Under the pieces are notes generated by a model, which saw only the letters and a program-made list of their open reading frames with translations, had not been told where the DNA came from and ran no database searches. The translations under genes were made by a program, and so were the position numbers. A DNA stretch of 64,000 nucleotides, from positions 310,001 through 374,000 of the forward strand of contig NW_027480481.1 in the NCBI RefSeq assembly GCF_051401765.1, read 5' to 3'. The DNA is from Calliopsis andreniformis (taxonomy: Eukaryota > Arthropoda > Insecta > Hymenoptera > Andrenidae). This document shows positions 41,044 through 55,752 of the stretch, one piece after another. How positions within the stretch are numbered: the stretch's first letter is position 1; every line of letters begins with the position of its first letter.

Positions 41044-44000
41044 CTCATTCTTCAATCCTCAATACCCAATCCTCAATCTTCAATCCTCAAACATCAATCC
41101 TCAATTCTCAATCCTCAATCCTCAGTCCTCAGTCGTCGAACCTCAATCACCGACCCTTAGCACTCATCCTCAATCCTCAGTCCTCAATCCTCAATCCTCA
41201 AACCTAAATCCTCTACCGTCAGTCCTCGTCCTCAATCCTCAAACCTCAATCCTCAATCCTCAATATTCAATCATCAATACTCAATCTTCAACCCTCAATC
41301 CTCAATCCTCAATCCTCAATCCTCAATCCTCAATCCTCAATCCTCAATCCTCAATATTCAATCATCAATACTCAATCTTCAACCCTCAATCTTCAATCCT
41401 CAGTACTCAATCTTCAATCCTCAATCCTGAATCCTCAATCCTCAATCCTCAATCCTCAATCCTCAGGCATCAATGCTCAATCTACAATATTCAATCCTCA
41501 GTCCTTAATCCTCAATCCACAATCCTCAAACTTCAATACTCAATACTCAATCTTCAATCCTCAATCCTCAATCCCCAATCCTCAATCCTCAATCCCCAAT
41601 CCTCAATATTCAAACCTCTATACTCAATGTTCAATCATCAATCCTCAATATTCAATCATCAATACTCAATCTTCAATCCTCAATCCTCAAACCTCAATCC
41701 TCAGTCCTCATTCTTCAATCCTAAATACCCAATCCTCAATCTTCAATCCTCAATGCTCAATCCTGAATCCTCATTCCTCAATCTTCAACCCTGAATCCTC
41801 AATCCTCAATACTCAATCCTCAATCTTCAATCCTCAATACTCAATCTTCAATCCTCAATCCTCAATCCTCAATCCTCAATCCTCAATCTTCAATCCTCAA
41901 CACTCAATCTTCAATCCTCAATCCTCAATCCTCAATCCTCAATCCCCATTCTTCAATCCTCAATACCCAATCCTCAATCTTCAATCCTCAATCCTCAATC
42001 CTCAATCCCAACTCCTCAATCCTCATTCTTCAATCCTCAATACCCAATCCTCAATTTCAATCCTCAATCCTCAATCCTCATTTCTCAATCCTCAATCCTC
42101 AACCCTCAGCCCTCATCCTCCATCCTCAGTACTCAATCCTATATCCTCAATCTTCAATCCTCAATACCCAATCTTCAATCCTCATTCCTCAATCCTCAAT
42201 CCTCAATCCTCAATCTTCAATACTCAATACTCAATCTGCAATCCTCAATCCTCAAACCTCAATCCTCAATCCTCATTCCTCAATCCTCAATACCCAATCC
42301 TCAATCCTCAATCCTCAATCCTCAATCCTCAATCCTCAATCTTCAACCCTGAATCCTCAATCCTCAATCCACAATCCTCAACCTTCTATACTCAATAATC
42401 AATCTCCAATCCTAGATCGTCAATCCTCAATACTCAATCCTCAATCTTCAACCCTGAATCCTCAATCCTCAATACTCAATCCTCAATCTTCAATCCTCAA
42501 TACTCAATCCTAAATCCTCAGTCCTCAATCTTCAACCCTCAACACTCAATCTTCAATCCACAATCCTCAATCCTCAATCCTCAATCCTCAATCTTCAATC
42601 TTCAATACTCAATCTTCAATCCTCAATCCTCAAGCCTCAATCCTCAATCCTCAATCCTCAGGCATCAATACTCAATCTACAATATTCAATCCTCAATCCT
42701 TAATCCGCAATCCACAATCCTCAACCTTCAATACTAAATACTCAATCTTCAATCCTCAATCCTCAATCCTCAATCCTCAATCCTCAATCCTCAATCCTCA
42801 ATATTCAATCCTCAATACTCAATCTTCAATCATCAATCCTCAATCCTCAATTCTCAGTCGTCAATCCTCAGTCATCAATCCTCAATCTTCAATACTCAAT
42901 CGTCAATCCTTAGTCCTCAATCCTCAATCCTCAATCCTCGTTCCTCAAACCTCAATCCTCAACCCTCAGCCTTCATCCTCAATCCTCAAACTTCAATCCT
43001 CAATCCTCAATATTCAATCATCAATACTCAATCTTCAATCCTCAATCCTCAATCCTCAATCCTCAATCCTCAATCCTCAATCATCAATCCTCAATCCTCA
43101 ATCCTCAATCCTCAACCTTCAATACTCAATAATCAATCTCCAATCCTAGATCCTCAATCCTCGATCCTCAATCCTCATTCTTCAATCCTCAATCCTCAGG
43201 CATCAATACTCAATCTACAATATTCAATCCTCAATCCTTAATCCGCAATCCACAATCCTCAAGCTTCAATACTAAATACTCAATCTTCAATCCTCAATCC
43301 TCAATCCCCAATCCTCAATCCTCAATCCTCAATATTCAATCTTCAATACTCAATCTTCAATCATCAATCCTCAATCCTCAATTCTCAGTCGTCAATCCTC
43401 AGTCATCAATCCTCAATCTTCAATACTCAATCGTCAATCCTTAGTCCTCAATCCTCAATCCTCAATCCTCGTTCCTCAAACCTCAATCCTCAACCCTCAG
43501 TCTTCATCCTCAATCCTCAAACTTCAATCCTCAATCCTCAATATTCAATTATCAATACTCAATCTTCAATCCTCAATCCTCAACCCTCAATCCTCAATCC
43601 TCAATCCTCAATCCTCAATCCTCAATCCTCAATCCTCAATCCTCAATCCTCAATCCTCAATCCTCAATCCTCGACCTTCAATACTCAATAATCAATCTCC
43701 AATCCTAGATCCTCAATCCTCGATCCTCAATCCTCATTCTTCAATCCTCAATCCTCAATCCTCAATATTCAATCCTCAATACTCAATCTTCAATCATCAT
43801 CCTCAATCCTCAATTCTCAGTCGTCAATCCTCAATCCTCAATCCTCATTCTTCAATCCTCAATACCCAATCCTCAATCTTCAATCCTCAAACATCAATCC
43901 TCAATTCTCAATCCTCAATCCTCAGTCCTGAGTCGTCGAACCTCAATCCCCGACCCTTAGCACTCATCCTCAATCCTCAGTCCTCAATCCTCAATCCTCA

Positions 44001-44738
44001 ATCCTCAATCCTCATTCTTCAACCCTCAATACCCAATCCACAGTCTTCAATCCTCAATCCTCAATCCTCAATCCTAATTCCTCAATCCTCATTCTTCAAT
44101 CCTCAATACCCAATCCTCAATTTCAATCCTCAATCCTCAATCCTCATTTCTCAATCCTCAATCCTCAACCCTTAGCCCTCATCCTCCATCCTCAGTACTC
44201 AATCCTCTATCCTCAATCCTCAATCCTCAATCCTCAATCCTCAATATTCAATCATCAATACTCAATCTTCAATCATCAATCTTCAATCCTCAATACTCAA
44301 TCTTCAATCTTCAATCCTCAATCCTCAATCCTCAATCCTCAATCCTCAGGCATCAATACTCAGTCTACAATATTCAATCCTCAATCCTTAATCCGCAATC
44401 CACAATCCTCAACCATCAATACTAAATACTCAATCTTCAATCCTCAATCCTCAATCCTCAATCCTCAATCCTCAATCCTCAATCCTCAATATTCAATCCT
44501 CAATACTCAATCTTCAATCATCAATCCTCAATCCTCAATTCTCAGTCGTCAATCCTCAGTCATCAATCCTCAATCTTCAATACTCAATCGTCAATCCTTA
44601 GCCCTCAATCCTCAATCCTCAATCCTCGTTCCTCAAACCTCAATCCTCAACCCTCAGTCTTCATCCTCAATCCTCAAACTTCAATCCTCAATCCTCAATA
44701 TTCAATCATCAATACTCAATCTTCAATCCTCAATCCTC
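41044..44738 (+). repeat. Long duplicated segment, left copy, second part
   Basis: Matches 50171-53865 at an offset of 9127 bp, anchored by CAATGTTC (41625/50752), CAACCCTGAA (42344/51471) and AAGCTT (43261/52388). The right end is where 44738 continues in consensus units while 53865 goes on to TCAAACC. This half contains one HindIII landmark module. Confidence 0.83.
43587..43670 (+). repeat. Perfect TCAATCC run, 12 units, after AAGCTT module
   Basis: Run of 12 units between TCAACCC and TCGACCT, about 325 bp after the HindIII landmark. The same run has 12 units at 52714, 55100, 57451 and 59837 but only 10 at 327-396 and 3814-3883. So the left pair of modules and the right group of five form two length classes. 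Confidence 0.9.
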
Positions 44739-44820
44739 AATCCTCAATCCTCAATCCTCAATCCTCAATCCTCAATCCTCAATCCTCAATCCTCAATCCT
44801 CAATCCTCAATCCTCAATCC
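44723..44820 (+). repeat. Perfect TCAATCC run, 14 units
   Basis: Counterpart of 38044-38141 at an offset of 6679 bp, same length and flanks. The lack of a unit-number difference here suggests this duplication is more recent than the one separating 1456 and 4943, though run length is a weak clock. Confidence 0.9.
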
Positions 44821-47722
44821 TCAACCTTCAATACTCAATAATCAATCTCCAATCCTAGATCCTCAATCCTCGATCCTCAATCCTCATTCCTCAATCCTCA
44901 ATACCCAATCCTCAGTCTTCAATCCTCAAACATCAATCCTCAATTCTCAATCCTCAATCCTCAATCCTCAATCCTCAATCCTCAATCCTCAGGCATCAAT
45001 ACTCAATCTACAATATTCAATTCTCAATCCTTAATCCTCAATCCACAATCCTCAACATTCAATACACAATACTCAATCTTCAACCCTCAATCCTCAATCC
45101 TCAATCCTCAATCCTCAATCCTCAATATTCAATCCTCAATACTCAATCTTCAATCATCATCCTCAATCCTCAATTCTCAGTCGTCAATCCTCAATCCTCA
45201 ATCCTCATTCTTCAATCCTCAATACCCAATCCTCAATCTTCAATCCTCAAACATCAATCCTCAATTCTCAATCCTCAATCCTCAGTCCTCAGTCGTCGAA
45301 CCTCAATCACCGACCCTTAGCACTCATCCTCAATCCTCAGTCCTCAATCCTCAATCCTCAAACCTAAATCCTCTACCGTCAGTCCTCGTCCTCAATCCTC
45401 AAACCTCAATCCTCAATCCTCAATATTCAATCATCAATACTCAATCTTCAACCCTCAATCCTCAATCCTCAATCCTCAATCCTCAATCCTCAATCCTCAA
45501 TCCTCAATCCTCAATATTCAATCATCAATACTCAATCTTCAACCCTCAATCTTCAATCCTCAGTACTCAATCTTCAATCCTCAATCCTGAATCCTCAATC
45601 CTCAATCCTCAATCCTCAATCCTCAGGCATCAATGCTCAATCTACAATATTCAATCCTCAGTCCTTAATCCTCAATCCACAATCCTCAAACTTCAATACT
45701 CAATACTCAATCTTCAATCCTCAATCCTCATTCCCCAATCCTCAATCCTCAATCCTCAATCCTCAATATTCAAACCTCTATACTCAATGTTCAATCATCA
45801 ATCCTCAATCCTCAATTCTCAGTCGTCAATCCTCAGTCATCAATCCTCAATCGTCAATACTCAATCGTCAATCCTTAGTCCTCAATCCTCAATCCTCAAT
45901 CCTCGTTCCTCAAACCTCAATCCTCAACCATCAGTCTCCATCCTCAATCCTCAAACCTCAATCCTCAATCCTCAATATTCAATCATCAATACTCAATCTT
46001 CAATCCTCAATCCTCAAACCTCAATCCTCAATCCTCATTCTTCAATTCCAAATACCCAATCCTCAATCTTCAATCCTCAATCCTCACTCGTCAAGTCTCA
46101 ATCCTCAATCCTTAATCCCCAGACCTCAAACACCAATATTCAGCCCTGAGTCCTCGTCCACAGTCCACAACCCTCAATCCTCAGTCCTCATTATTCAATC
46201 ATCAATATTCAATCTTCAATCCTCAATCCTCAATCCTCAATCCTCAATCCTCAATCTTCAATCTTCAACCCTGAATCCTCAATCCTCAATACTCAATCCT
46301 CAATCTTCAATCCTCAATACTCAATCTTCAATCCTCAATCATCAATCCTCAATCCTCAATCCTCAATCTTCAATCCTCAACACTCAATCTTCAATCCTCA
46401 ATCCTCAATCCTCAATCATCAATCCTCATTCTTCAACCCTCAATACCCAATCCACAGTCTTCAATCCTCAATCCTCAATCCTCAATCCTAATTCCTCAAT
46501 CCTCATTCTTCAATCCTCAATACCCAATCCTCAATTTCAATCCTCAATCCTCAATCCTCATTTCTGAATCCTCAATCCTCAACCCTTAGCCCTCATCCTC
46601 CATCCTCAGTACTCAATCCTCTATCCTCAATCTTCAATCCCCAATACTCAATCTTCAATCCTCATTCCTCAATCCTCAATCCTCAATCCTCAATCTTCAA
46701 TCCTCAATACTCAATCTGCAATCGTCAATCCTCAAACCTCAATCCTCAATCCTCATTCCTCAATCCTCAATACCCAATCCTCAATCCTCAATCCTCAATC
46801 CTCAATCCTCAATATTCAATCATCAATACTCAATCTTCAATCATCAATCTTCAATCCTCAATACTCAATCTTCAATCTTCAATCCTCAATCCTCAATCCT
46901 CAATCCTCAATCCTCAGGCATCAATACTCAATCTACAATATTCAATCCTCAATCCTTAATCCGCAATCCACAATCCTCCACCTTCAATACTAAATACTCA
47001 ATCTTCAATCCTCAATCCTCAATACTCAATCCTCAATCCTCAATCCTCAATCCTCAATATTCAATCCTCAATACTCAATCTTCAATCATCAATCCTCAAA
47101 CCTCAATTCTCAGTCGTCAATCCTCAGTCATCAATCCTCAATCTTCAATACTCAATCGTCAATCCTTAGTCCTCAATCCTCAATCCTCAATCCTCGTTCC
47201 TCAAACCTCAATCCTCAACCCTCAGTCTTCATCCTCAATCCTCAAACTTCAATCCTCAATCCTCAATATTCAATCATCAATACTCAATCTTCAATCCTCA
47301 ATCCTCAAACCTCAATCCTCAGTCCTCATTCTTCAATCCTAAATACCCAATCCTCAATCTTCAATCCTCAATGCTCAATCCTGAATCCTCATTCCTCAAT
47401 CTTCAACCCTGAATCCTCAATCCTCAATACTCAATCCACAATCTTCAATCCTCAATACTCAATCTTCAATCCTCAATCCTCAATCCTCAATCCTCAATCC
47501 TCAATCTTCAATCCTCAACACTCAATCTTCAATCCTCAATCCTCAATCCTCAATCCTCAATCCCCATTCTTCAATCCTCAATACCCAATCCTCAATCTTC
47601 AATCCTCAATCCTCAATCCTCAATCCCAACTCCTCAATCCTCATTCTTCAATCCTCAATACCCAATCCTCAATTTCAATCCTCAATCCTCAATCCTCATT
47701 TCTCAATCCTCAATCCTCAACC
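44739..47722 (+). repeat. Long duplicated segment, right copy, first part
   Basis: Continues the 6679-bp-offset copy of 38060-41043, including the 14-unit run at 44723-44820 and the open frame at 45787. Beyond 47722 it goes on to the CAGCCCTC module, which in turn matches 42107 onward at an offset of 5618 bp for about 220 bp. Confidence 0.8.
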
Positions 47723-50170
47723 CTCAGCCCTCATCCTCCATCCTCAGTACTCAATCCTATATCCTCAATCTTCAATCCTCAATACCCAATCTTCAATCCT
47801 CATTCCTCAATCCTCAATCCTCAATCCTCAATCTTCAATACTCAATACTCAATCTGCAATCCTCAATCCTCAAACCTCAATCCTCAATCCTCATTCCTCA
47901 ATCCTCAATACCCAATCCTCAATCCTCAATCCTCAATCCTCAATCCTCAATCCTCAATCTTCATCCTCAATCCTCAAACTTCAATCCTCAATCCTCAATA
48001 TTCAATCATCAATACTCAATCTTCAATCCTCAATCCTCAAACCTCAATCCTCAGTCCTCATTCTTCAATCCTAAATACCCAATCCTCAATCTTCAATCCT
48101 CAATGCTCAATACTCAATTCTCAATCCTCAATCCTTAATCCTCAGACCTCAAACATCAATATTCAACCCTCAGACCTCGTCCACAATCCACAACCCTCAA
48201 TCCTCAGTTCTCAATATTCAATCATCAATATTCAATGTTCAATCCTCAATCCTCAATCCTCAATCATCAATCCTCAATCCTCAGACTTCAACCCTGAATC
48301 CTCAATCCTCAATACTCAACCCTCAGTCTCCATCCTCAATCCTCAAACCTCAATCCTCAATCCTCAATATTCAATCATCAATACTCAATCTTCAATCCTC
48401 AATCCTCAAACCTCAACCCTCAATCCTCATTCTTCAATCCTAAATACCCAATCCTCAATCTTCAACCCTCAATCCTCAATCCTCAATTCTCAATCCTCAA
48501 TCCTTAATCCCCAGACCTCAAACATCAATATTCAACCCTGAGTCCTCGTCCACAATCCACAACACTCAATCCTCAGTCCTCAATATTCATTCATCAATAT
48601 TCAATCTTCAATCCTCAATCCTCAATCCTCAATCCTCAATCCTCAATCTTCAATCTTCAACCCTGAATCCTCAATCCTCAATACTCAATCCTCAATCTTC
48701 AATCCTCAATACTCAATCTTCAATCCTCAATCATCAATCCTCAATCCTCAATCCTCAATCTTCAATCTTCAACACTCAATCTTCAATCCTCAATCCTCAA
48801 TCCTCAATCCTCAATCCTCATTCTTCAACCCTCAATACCCAATCCACAGTCTTCAATCCTCAATCCTCAATCCTCAATCCTAATTCCTCAATCCTCATTC
48901 TTCAATCCTCAATACCCAATCCTCAATTTCAATCCTCAATCCTCAATCCTCATTTCTCAATCCTCAATCCTCAACCCTTAGCCCTCATCCTCCATCCTCA
49001 GTACTCAATCCTCTATCCTCAATCTTCAATCCCCAATACTCAATCTTCAATCCTCATTCCTCAATCCTCAATCCTCAATCCTCAATCTTCAATCCTCAAT
49101 ACTCAATCTGCAATCCTCAATCCTCAAACCTCAATCCTCAATCCTCATTCCTCAATCCTCAATACCCAATCCTCAATCCTCAATCCTCAATCCTCAATCC
49201 TCAATCCTCAATATTCAATCATCAATACTCAATCTTCAATCATCAATCTTCAATCCTCAATACTCAATCTTCAATCCTCAATCCTCAAGCCTCAATCCTC
49301 AATCCTCAATCCTCAGGCATCAATACTCAATCTACAATATTCAATCCTCAATCCTTAATCCGCAATCCACAATCCTCAACCTTCAATACTAAATACTCAA
49401 TCTTCAATCCTCAATCCTCAATCCTCAATCCTCAATCCTCAATCCTCAATCCTCAATATTCAATCCTCAATACTCAATCTTCAATCATCAATCCTCAATC
49501 CTCAATTCTCTGTCGTCAATCCTCAGTCATCAATCCTCAATCTTCAATACTCAATCGTCAATCCTTAGTCCTCAATCCTCAATCCTCAATCCTCGTTCCT
49601 CAAACCTCGATCCTCAACCCTCAGTCTTCATCCTCAATCCTCAAACTTCAATCCTCAATCCTCAATATTCAATCATCAATACTCAATCTTCAATCCTCAA
49701 TCCTCAATCCTCAATCCTCAATCCTCAATCCTCAATCCTCAATCCTCAATCCTCAATCCTCAATCCTCAATCCTCAATCCTCAATCCTCAACCTTCAATA
49801 CTCAATAATCAATCTCCAATCCTAGATCCTCAATCCTCGATCCTCAATCCTCATTCCTCAATCCTCAATACCCAATCCTCAGTCTTCAATCCTCAAACAT
49901 CAATCCTCAATTCTCAATCCTCAATCCTCAATCCTCAATCCTCAATCCTCAATCCTCAGGCATCAATACTCAATCTACAATATTCAATCCTCAATCCTTA
50001 ATCCTCAATCCACAATCCTCAACATTCAATACACAATACTCAATCTTCAACCCTCAATCCTCAATCCTCAATCCTCAATCCTCAATCCTCAATATTCAAT
50101 CCTCAATACTCAATCTTCAATCATCATCCTCAATCCTCAATTCTCAGTCGTCAATCCTCAATACTCAATC
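47723..50170 (+). repeat. 2448-bp stretch absent from the left duplicate
   Basis: The left and right copies of the long segment are collinear at 6679 bp before this stretch and at 9127 bp after it, so 2448 bp are present here and missing at 41043. Its contents resemble 36.7-38.5 kb (for example CTCCATCC near 48329 and 36730, and a 14-unit run at 49690). It is ordinary satellite, not a foreign insertion. Confidence 0.8.
49690..49787 (+). repeat. Perfect TCAATCC run, 14 units
   Basis: Third 14-unit run, between TCAATCT and TCAACCT, inside the 2448-bp stretch. It matches 38044-38141 in length and context. Confidence 0.9.
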
Positions 50171-51015
50171 CTCATTCTTCAATCCTCAATACCCAATCCT
50201 CAATCTTCAATCCTCAAACATCAATCCTCAATTCTCAATCCTCAATCCTCAGTCCTCAGTCGTCGAACCTCAATCACCGACCCTTAGCACTCATCCTCAA
50301 TCCTCAGTCCTCAATCCTCAATCCTCAAACCTAAATCCTCTACCGTCAGTCCTCGTCCTCAATCCTCAAACCTCAATCCTCAATCCTCAATATTCAATCA
50401 TCAATACTCAATCTTCAACCCTCAATCCTCAATCCTCAATCCTCAATCCTCAATCCTCAATCCTCAATCCTCAATCCTCAATATTCAATCATCAATACTC
50501 AATCTTCAACCCTCAATCTTCAATCCTCAGTACTCAATCTTCAATCCTCAATCCTGAATCCTCAATCCTCAATCCTCAATCCTCAATCCTCAGGCATCAA
50601 TGCTCAATCTACAATATTCAATCCTCAGTCCTTAATCCTCAATCCACAATCCTCAAACTTCAATACTCAATACTCAATCTTCAATCCTCAATCCTCAATC
50701 CCCAATCCTCAATCCTCAATCCCCAATCCTCAATATTCAAACCTCTATACTCAATGTTCAATCATCAATCCTCAATATTCAATCATCAATACTCAATCTT
50801 CAATCCTCAATCCTCAAACCTCAATCCTCAGTCCTCATTCTTCAATCCTAAATACCCAATCCTCAATCTTCAATCCTCAATGCTCAATCCTGAATCCTCA
50901 TTCCTCAATCTTCAACCCTGAATCCTCAATCCTCAATACTCAATCCTCAATCTTCAATCCTCAATACTCAATCTTCAATCCTCAATCCTCAATCCTCAAT
51001 CCTCAATCCTCAATC
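50171..51015 (+). repeat. Right copy of 41044-41888
   Basis: Follows 41044 onward at an offset of 9127 bp and leads directly into the 4737-bp tandem duplication. It contains the CpG-bearing module near 50260 and the CAATGTTC landmark at 50752. No gene. Confidence 0.78.
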
Positions 51016-54000
51016 TTCAATCCTCAACACTCAATCTTCAATCCTCAATCCTCAATCCTCAATCCTCAATCCCCATTCTTCAATCCTCAATACCCAATCC
51101 TCAATCTTCAATCCTCAATCCTCAATCCTCAATCCCAACTCCTCAATCCTCATTCTTCAATCCTCAATACCCAATCCTCAATTTCAATCCTCAATCCTCA
51201 ATCCTCACTTCTCAATCCTCAATCCTCAACCCTCAGCCCTCATCCTCCATCCTCAGTACTCAATCCTATATCCTCAATCTTCAATCCTCAATACCCAATC
51301 TTCAATCCTCATTCCTCAATCCTCAATCCTCAATCCTCAATCTTCAATACTCAATACTCAATCTGCAATCCTCAATCCTCAAACCTCAATCCTCAATCCT
51401 CATTCCTCAATCCTCAATACCCAATCCTCAATCCTCAATCCTCAATCCTCAATCCTCAATCCTCAATCTTCAACCCTGAATCCTCAATCCTCAATCCACA
51501 ATCCTCAACCTTCTATACTCAATAATCAATCTCCAATCCTAGATCGTCAATCCTCAATACTCAATCCTCAATCTTCAACCCTGAATCCTCAATCCTCAAT
51601 ACTCAATCCTCAATCTTCAATCCTCAATACTCAATCCTAAATCCTCAGTCCTCAATCTTCAACCCTCAACACTCAATCTTCAATCCACAATCCTCAATCC
51701 TCAATCCTCAATCCTCAATCTTCAATCTTCAATACTCAATCTTCAATCCTCAATCCTCAAGCCTCAATCCTCAATCCTCAATCCTCAGGCATCAATACTC
51801 AATCTACAATATTCAATCCTCAATCCTTAATCCGCAATCCACAATCCTCAACCTTCAATACTAAATACTCAATCTTCAATCCTCAATCCTCAATCCTCAA
51901 TCCTCAATCCTCAATCCTCAATCCTCAATATTCAATCCTCAATACTCAATCTTCAATCATCAATCCTCAATCCTCAATTCTCAGTCGTCAATCCTCAGTC
52001 ATCAATCCTCAATCTTCAATACTCAATCGTCAATCCTTAGTCCTCAATCCTCAATCCTCAATCCTCGTTCCTCAAACCTCAATCCTCAACCCTCAGCCTT
52101 CATCCTCAATCCTCAAACTTCAATCCTCAATCCTCAATATTCAATCATCAATACTCAATCTTCAATCCTCAATCCTCAATCCTCAATCCTCAATCCTCAA
52201 TCCTCAATCATCAATCCTCAATCCTCAATCCTCAATCCTCAACCTTCAATACTCAATAATCAATCTCCAATCCTAGATCCTCAATCCTCGATCCTCAATC
52301 CTCATTCTTCAATCCTCAATCCTCAGGCATCAATACTCAATCTACAATATTCAATCCTCAATCCTTAATCCGCAATCCACAATCCTCAAGCTTCAATACT
52401 AAATACTCAATCTTCAATCCTCAATCCTCAATCCCCAATCCTCAATCCTCAATCCTCAATATTCAATCTTCAATACTCAATCTTCAATCATCAATCCTCA
52501 ATCCTCAATTCTCAGTCGTCAATCCTCAGTCATCAATCCTCAATCTTCAATACTCAATCGTCAATCCTTAGTCCTCAATCCTCAATCCTCAATCCTCGTT
52601 CCTCAAACCTCAATCCTCAACCCTCAGTCTTCATCCTCAATCCTCAAACTTCAATCCTCAATCCTCAATATTCAATTATCAATACTCAATCTTCAATCCT
52701 CAATCCTCAACCCTCAATCCTCAATCCTCAATCCTCAATCCTCAATCCTCAATCCTCAATCCTCAATCCTCAATCCTCAATCCTCAATCCTCAATCCTCG
52801 ACCTTCAATACTCAATAATCAATCTCCAATCCTAGATCCTCAATCCTCGATCCTCAATCCTCATTCTTCAATCCTCAATCCTCAATCCTCAATATTCAAT
52901 CCTCAATACTCAATCTTCAATCATCATCCTCAATCCTCAATTCTCAGTCGTCAATCCTCAATCCTCAATCCTCATTCTTCAATCCTCAATACCCAATCCT
53001 CAATCTTCAATCCTCAAACATCAATCCTCAATTCTCAATCCTCAATCCTCAGTCCTGAGTCGTCGAACCTCAATCCCCGACCCTTAGCACTCATCCTCAA
53101 TCCTCAGTCCTCAATCCTCAATCCTCAATCCTCAATCCTCATTCTTCAACCCTCAATACCCAATCCACAGTCTTCAATCCTCAATCCTCAATCCTCAATC
53201 CTAATTCCTCAATCCTCATTCTTCAATCCTCAATACCCAATCCTCAATTTCAATCCTCAATCCTCAATCCTCATTTCTCAATCCTCAATCCTCAACCCTT
53301 AGCCCTCATCCTCCATCCTCAGTACTCAATCCTCTATCCTCAATCCTCAATCCTCAATCCTCAATCCTCAATATTCAATCATCAATACTCAATCTTCAAT
53401 CATCAATCTTCAATCCTCAATACTCAATCTTCAATCTTCAATCCTCAATCCTCAATCCTCAATCCTCAATCCTCAGGCATCAATACTCAGTCTACAATAT
53501 TCAATCCTCAATCCTTAATCCGCAATCCACAATCCTCAACCATCAATACTAAATACTCAATCTTCAATCCTCAATCCTCAATCCTCAATCCTCAATCCTC
53601 AATCCTCAATCCTCAATATTCAATCCTCAATACTCAATCTTCAATCATCAATCCTCAATCCTCAATTCTCAGTCGTCAATCCTCAGTCATCAATCCTCAA
53701 TCTTCAATACTCAATCGTCAATCCTTAGTCCTCAATCCTCAATCCTCAATCCTCGTTCCTCAAACCTCAATCCTCAACCCTCAGTCTTCATCCTCAATCC
53801 TCAAACTTCAATCCTCAATCCTCAATATTCAATCATCAATACTCAATCTTCAATCCTCAATCCTCAAACCTCAATCCTCAGTCCTCATTCTTCAATCCTA
53901 AATACCCAATCCTCAATCTTCAATCCTCAATGCTCAATACTCAATTCTCAATCCTCGATCCTTAATCCTCAGACCTCAAACATCAATATTCAACCCTCAG

Positions 54001-55752
54001 ACCTCGTCCACAATCCACAACCCTCAATCCTCAGTTCTCAATATTCAATCATCAATATTCAATGTTCAATCCTCAATCTTCAATCCTCAATCATCAATCC
54101 TCAATCCTCAGTCTTCAACCCTGAATCCTCAATCCTCAATACTCAACCCTCAGTCTCCATCCTCAATCCTCAAACCTCAATCCTCAATCCTCAATATTCA
54201 ATCATCAATACTCAATCTTCAATCCTCAATCCTCAAACCTCAATCCTCAATCCTCATTCTTCAATCCTAAATACCCAATCCTCAATCTTCAATCCTCAAG
54301 CCTCAATCCTCAATCCTCAATCCTCAGGCATCAATACTCAATCTACAATATTCAATCCTCAATCCTTAATCCGCAATCCACAATCCTCAACCTTCAATAC
54401 TACATACTCAATCTTCAATCCTCAATCCTCAATCCTCAATCCTCAATCCTCAATCCTCAATCCTCAATCCTCAATATTCAATCCTCAATACTCAATCTTC
54501 AATCCTCAATCCTCAATATTCAATCATCAATACTCAATCTTCAATCCTCAATCCTCAATCCTCAATCCTCAATCCTCAATCCTCAATCCTCAATCCTCAA
54601 TCCTCAATCCTCAATCCTCAATCCTCAACCTTCAATACTCAATAATCAATCTCCAATCCTAGATCCTCAATCCTCGATCCTCAATCCTCATTCTTCAATC
54701 CTCAATCCTCAGGCATCAATACTCAATCTACAATATTCAATCCTCAATCCTTAATCCGCAATCCACAATCCTCAAGCTTCAATACTAAATACTCAATCTT
54801 CAATCCTCAATCCTCAATCCCCAATCCTCAATCCTCAATCCTCAATATTCAATCTTCAATACTCAATCTTCAATCATCAATCCTCAATCCTCAATTCTCA
54901 GTCGTCAATCCTCAGTCATCAATCCTCAATCTTCAATACTCAATCGTCAATCCTTAGTCCTCAATCCTCAATCCTCAATCCTCGTTCCTCAAACCTCAAT
55001 CCTCAACCCTCAGTCTTCATCCTCAATCCTCAAACTTCAATCCTCAATCCTCAATATTCAATTATCAATACTCAATCTTCAATCCTCAATCCTCAACCCT
55101 CAATCCTCAATCCTCAATCCTCAATCCTCAATCCTCAATCCTCAATCCTCAATCCTCAATCCTCAATCCTCAATCCTCAATCCTCGACCTTCAATACTCA
55201 ATAATCAATCTCCAATCCTAGATCCTCAATCCTCGATCCTCAATCCTCATTCTTCAATCCTCAATCCTCAATCCTCAATATTCAATCCTCAATACTCAAT
55301 CTTCAATCATCATCCTCAATCCTCAATTCTCAGTCGTCAATCCTCAATCCTCAATCCTCATTCTTCAATCCTCAATACCCAATCCTCAATCTTCAATCCT
55401 CAAACATCAATCCTCAATTCTCAATCCTCAATCCTCAGTCCTGAGTCGTCGAACCTCAATCCCCGACCCTTAGCACTCATCCTCAATCCTCAGTCCTCAA
55501 TCCTCAATCCTCAATCCTCAATCCTCATTCTTCAACCCTCAATACCCAATCCACAGTCTTCAATCCTCAATCCTCAATCCTCAATCCTAATTCCTCAATC
55601 CTCATTCTTCAATCCTCAATACCCAATCCTCAATTTCAATCCTCAATCCTCAATCCTCATTTCTCAATCCTCAATCCTCAACCCTTAGCCGTCATCCTCC
55701 ATCCTCAGTACTCAATCCTCTATCCTCAATCCTCAATCCTCAATCCTCAATC
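51016..55752 (+). repeat. 4737-bp tandem duplication, copy 1
   Basis: Anchors repeated exactly 4737 bp downstream are CAACACTC (51025/55762), CAACCCTGAA (51471/56208), AAGCTT (52388/57125 and 54774/59511) and CAATGCTCAATAC (about 53930/58667). The junction lies in a short consensus run just before TCAATCTTCAATCC, so its base is ambiguous. The block holds two HindIII modules spaced 2386 bp apart. 4737 is 676 heptamers plus 5 bp. Confidence 0.9.

Noticed and set aside
47723..50170. 2448-bp insertion of new sequence in the right duplicate
   Set aside because: Its content is ordinary satellite closely related to 36.7-38.5 kb, and the odd junction is in the left copy at 41043. Deletion there is the simpler explanation.
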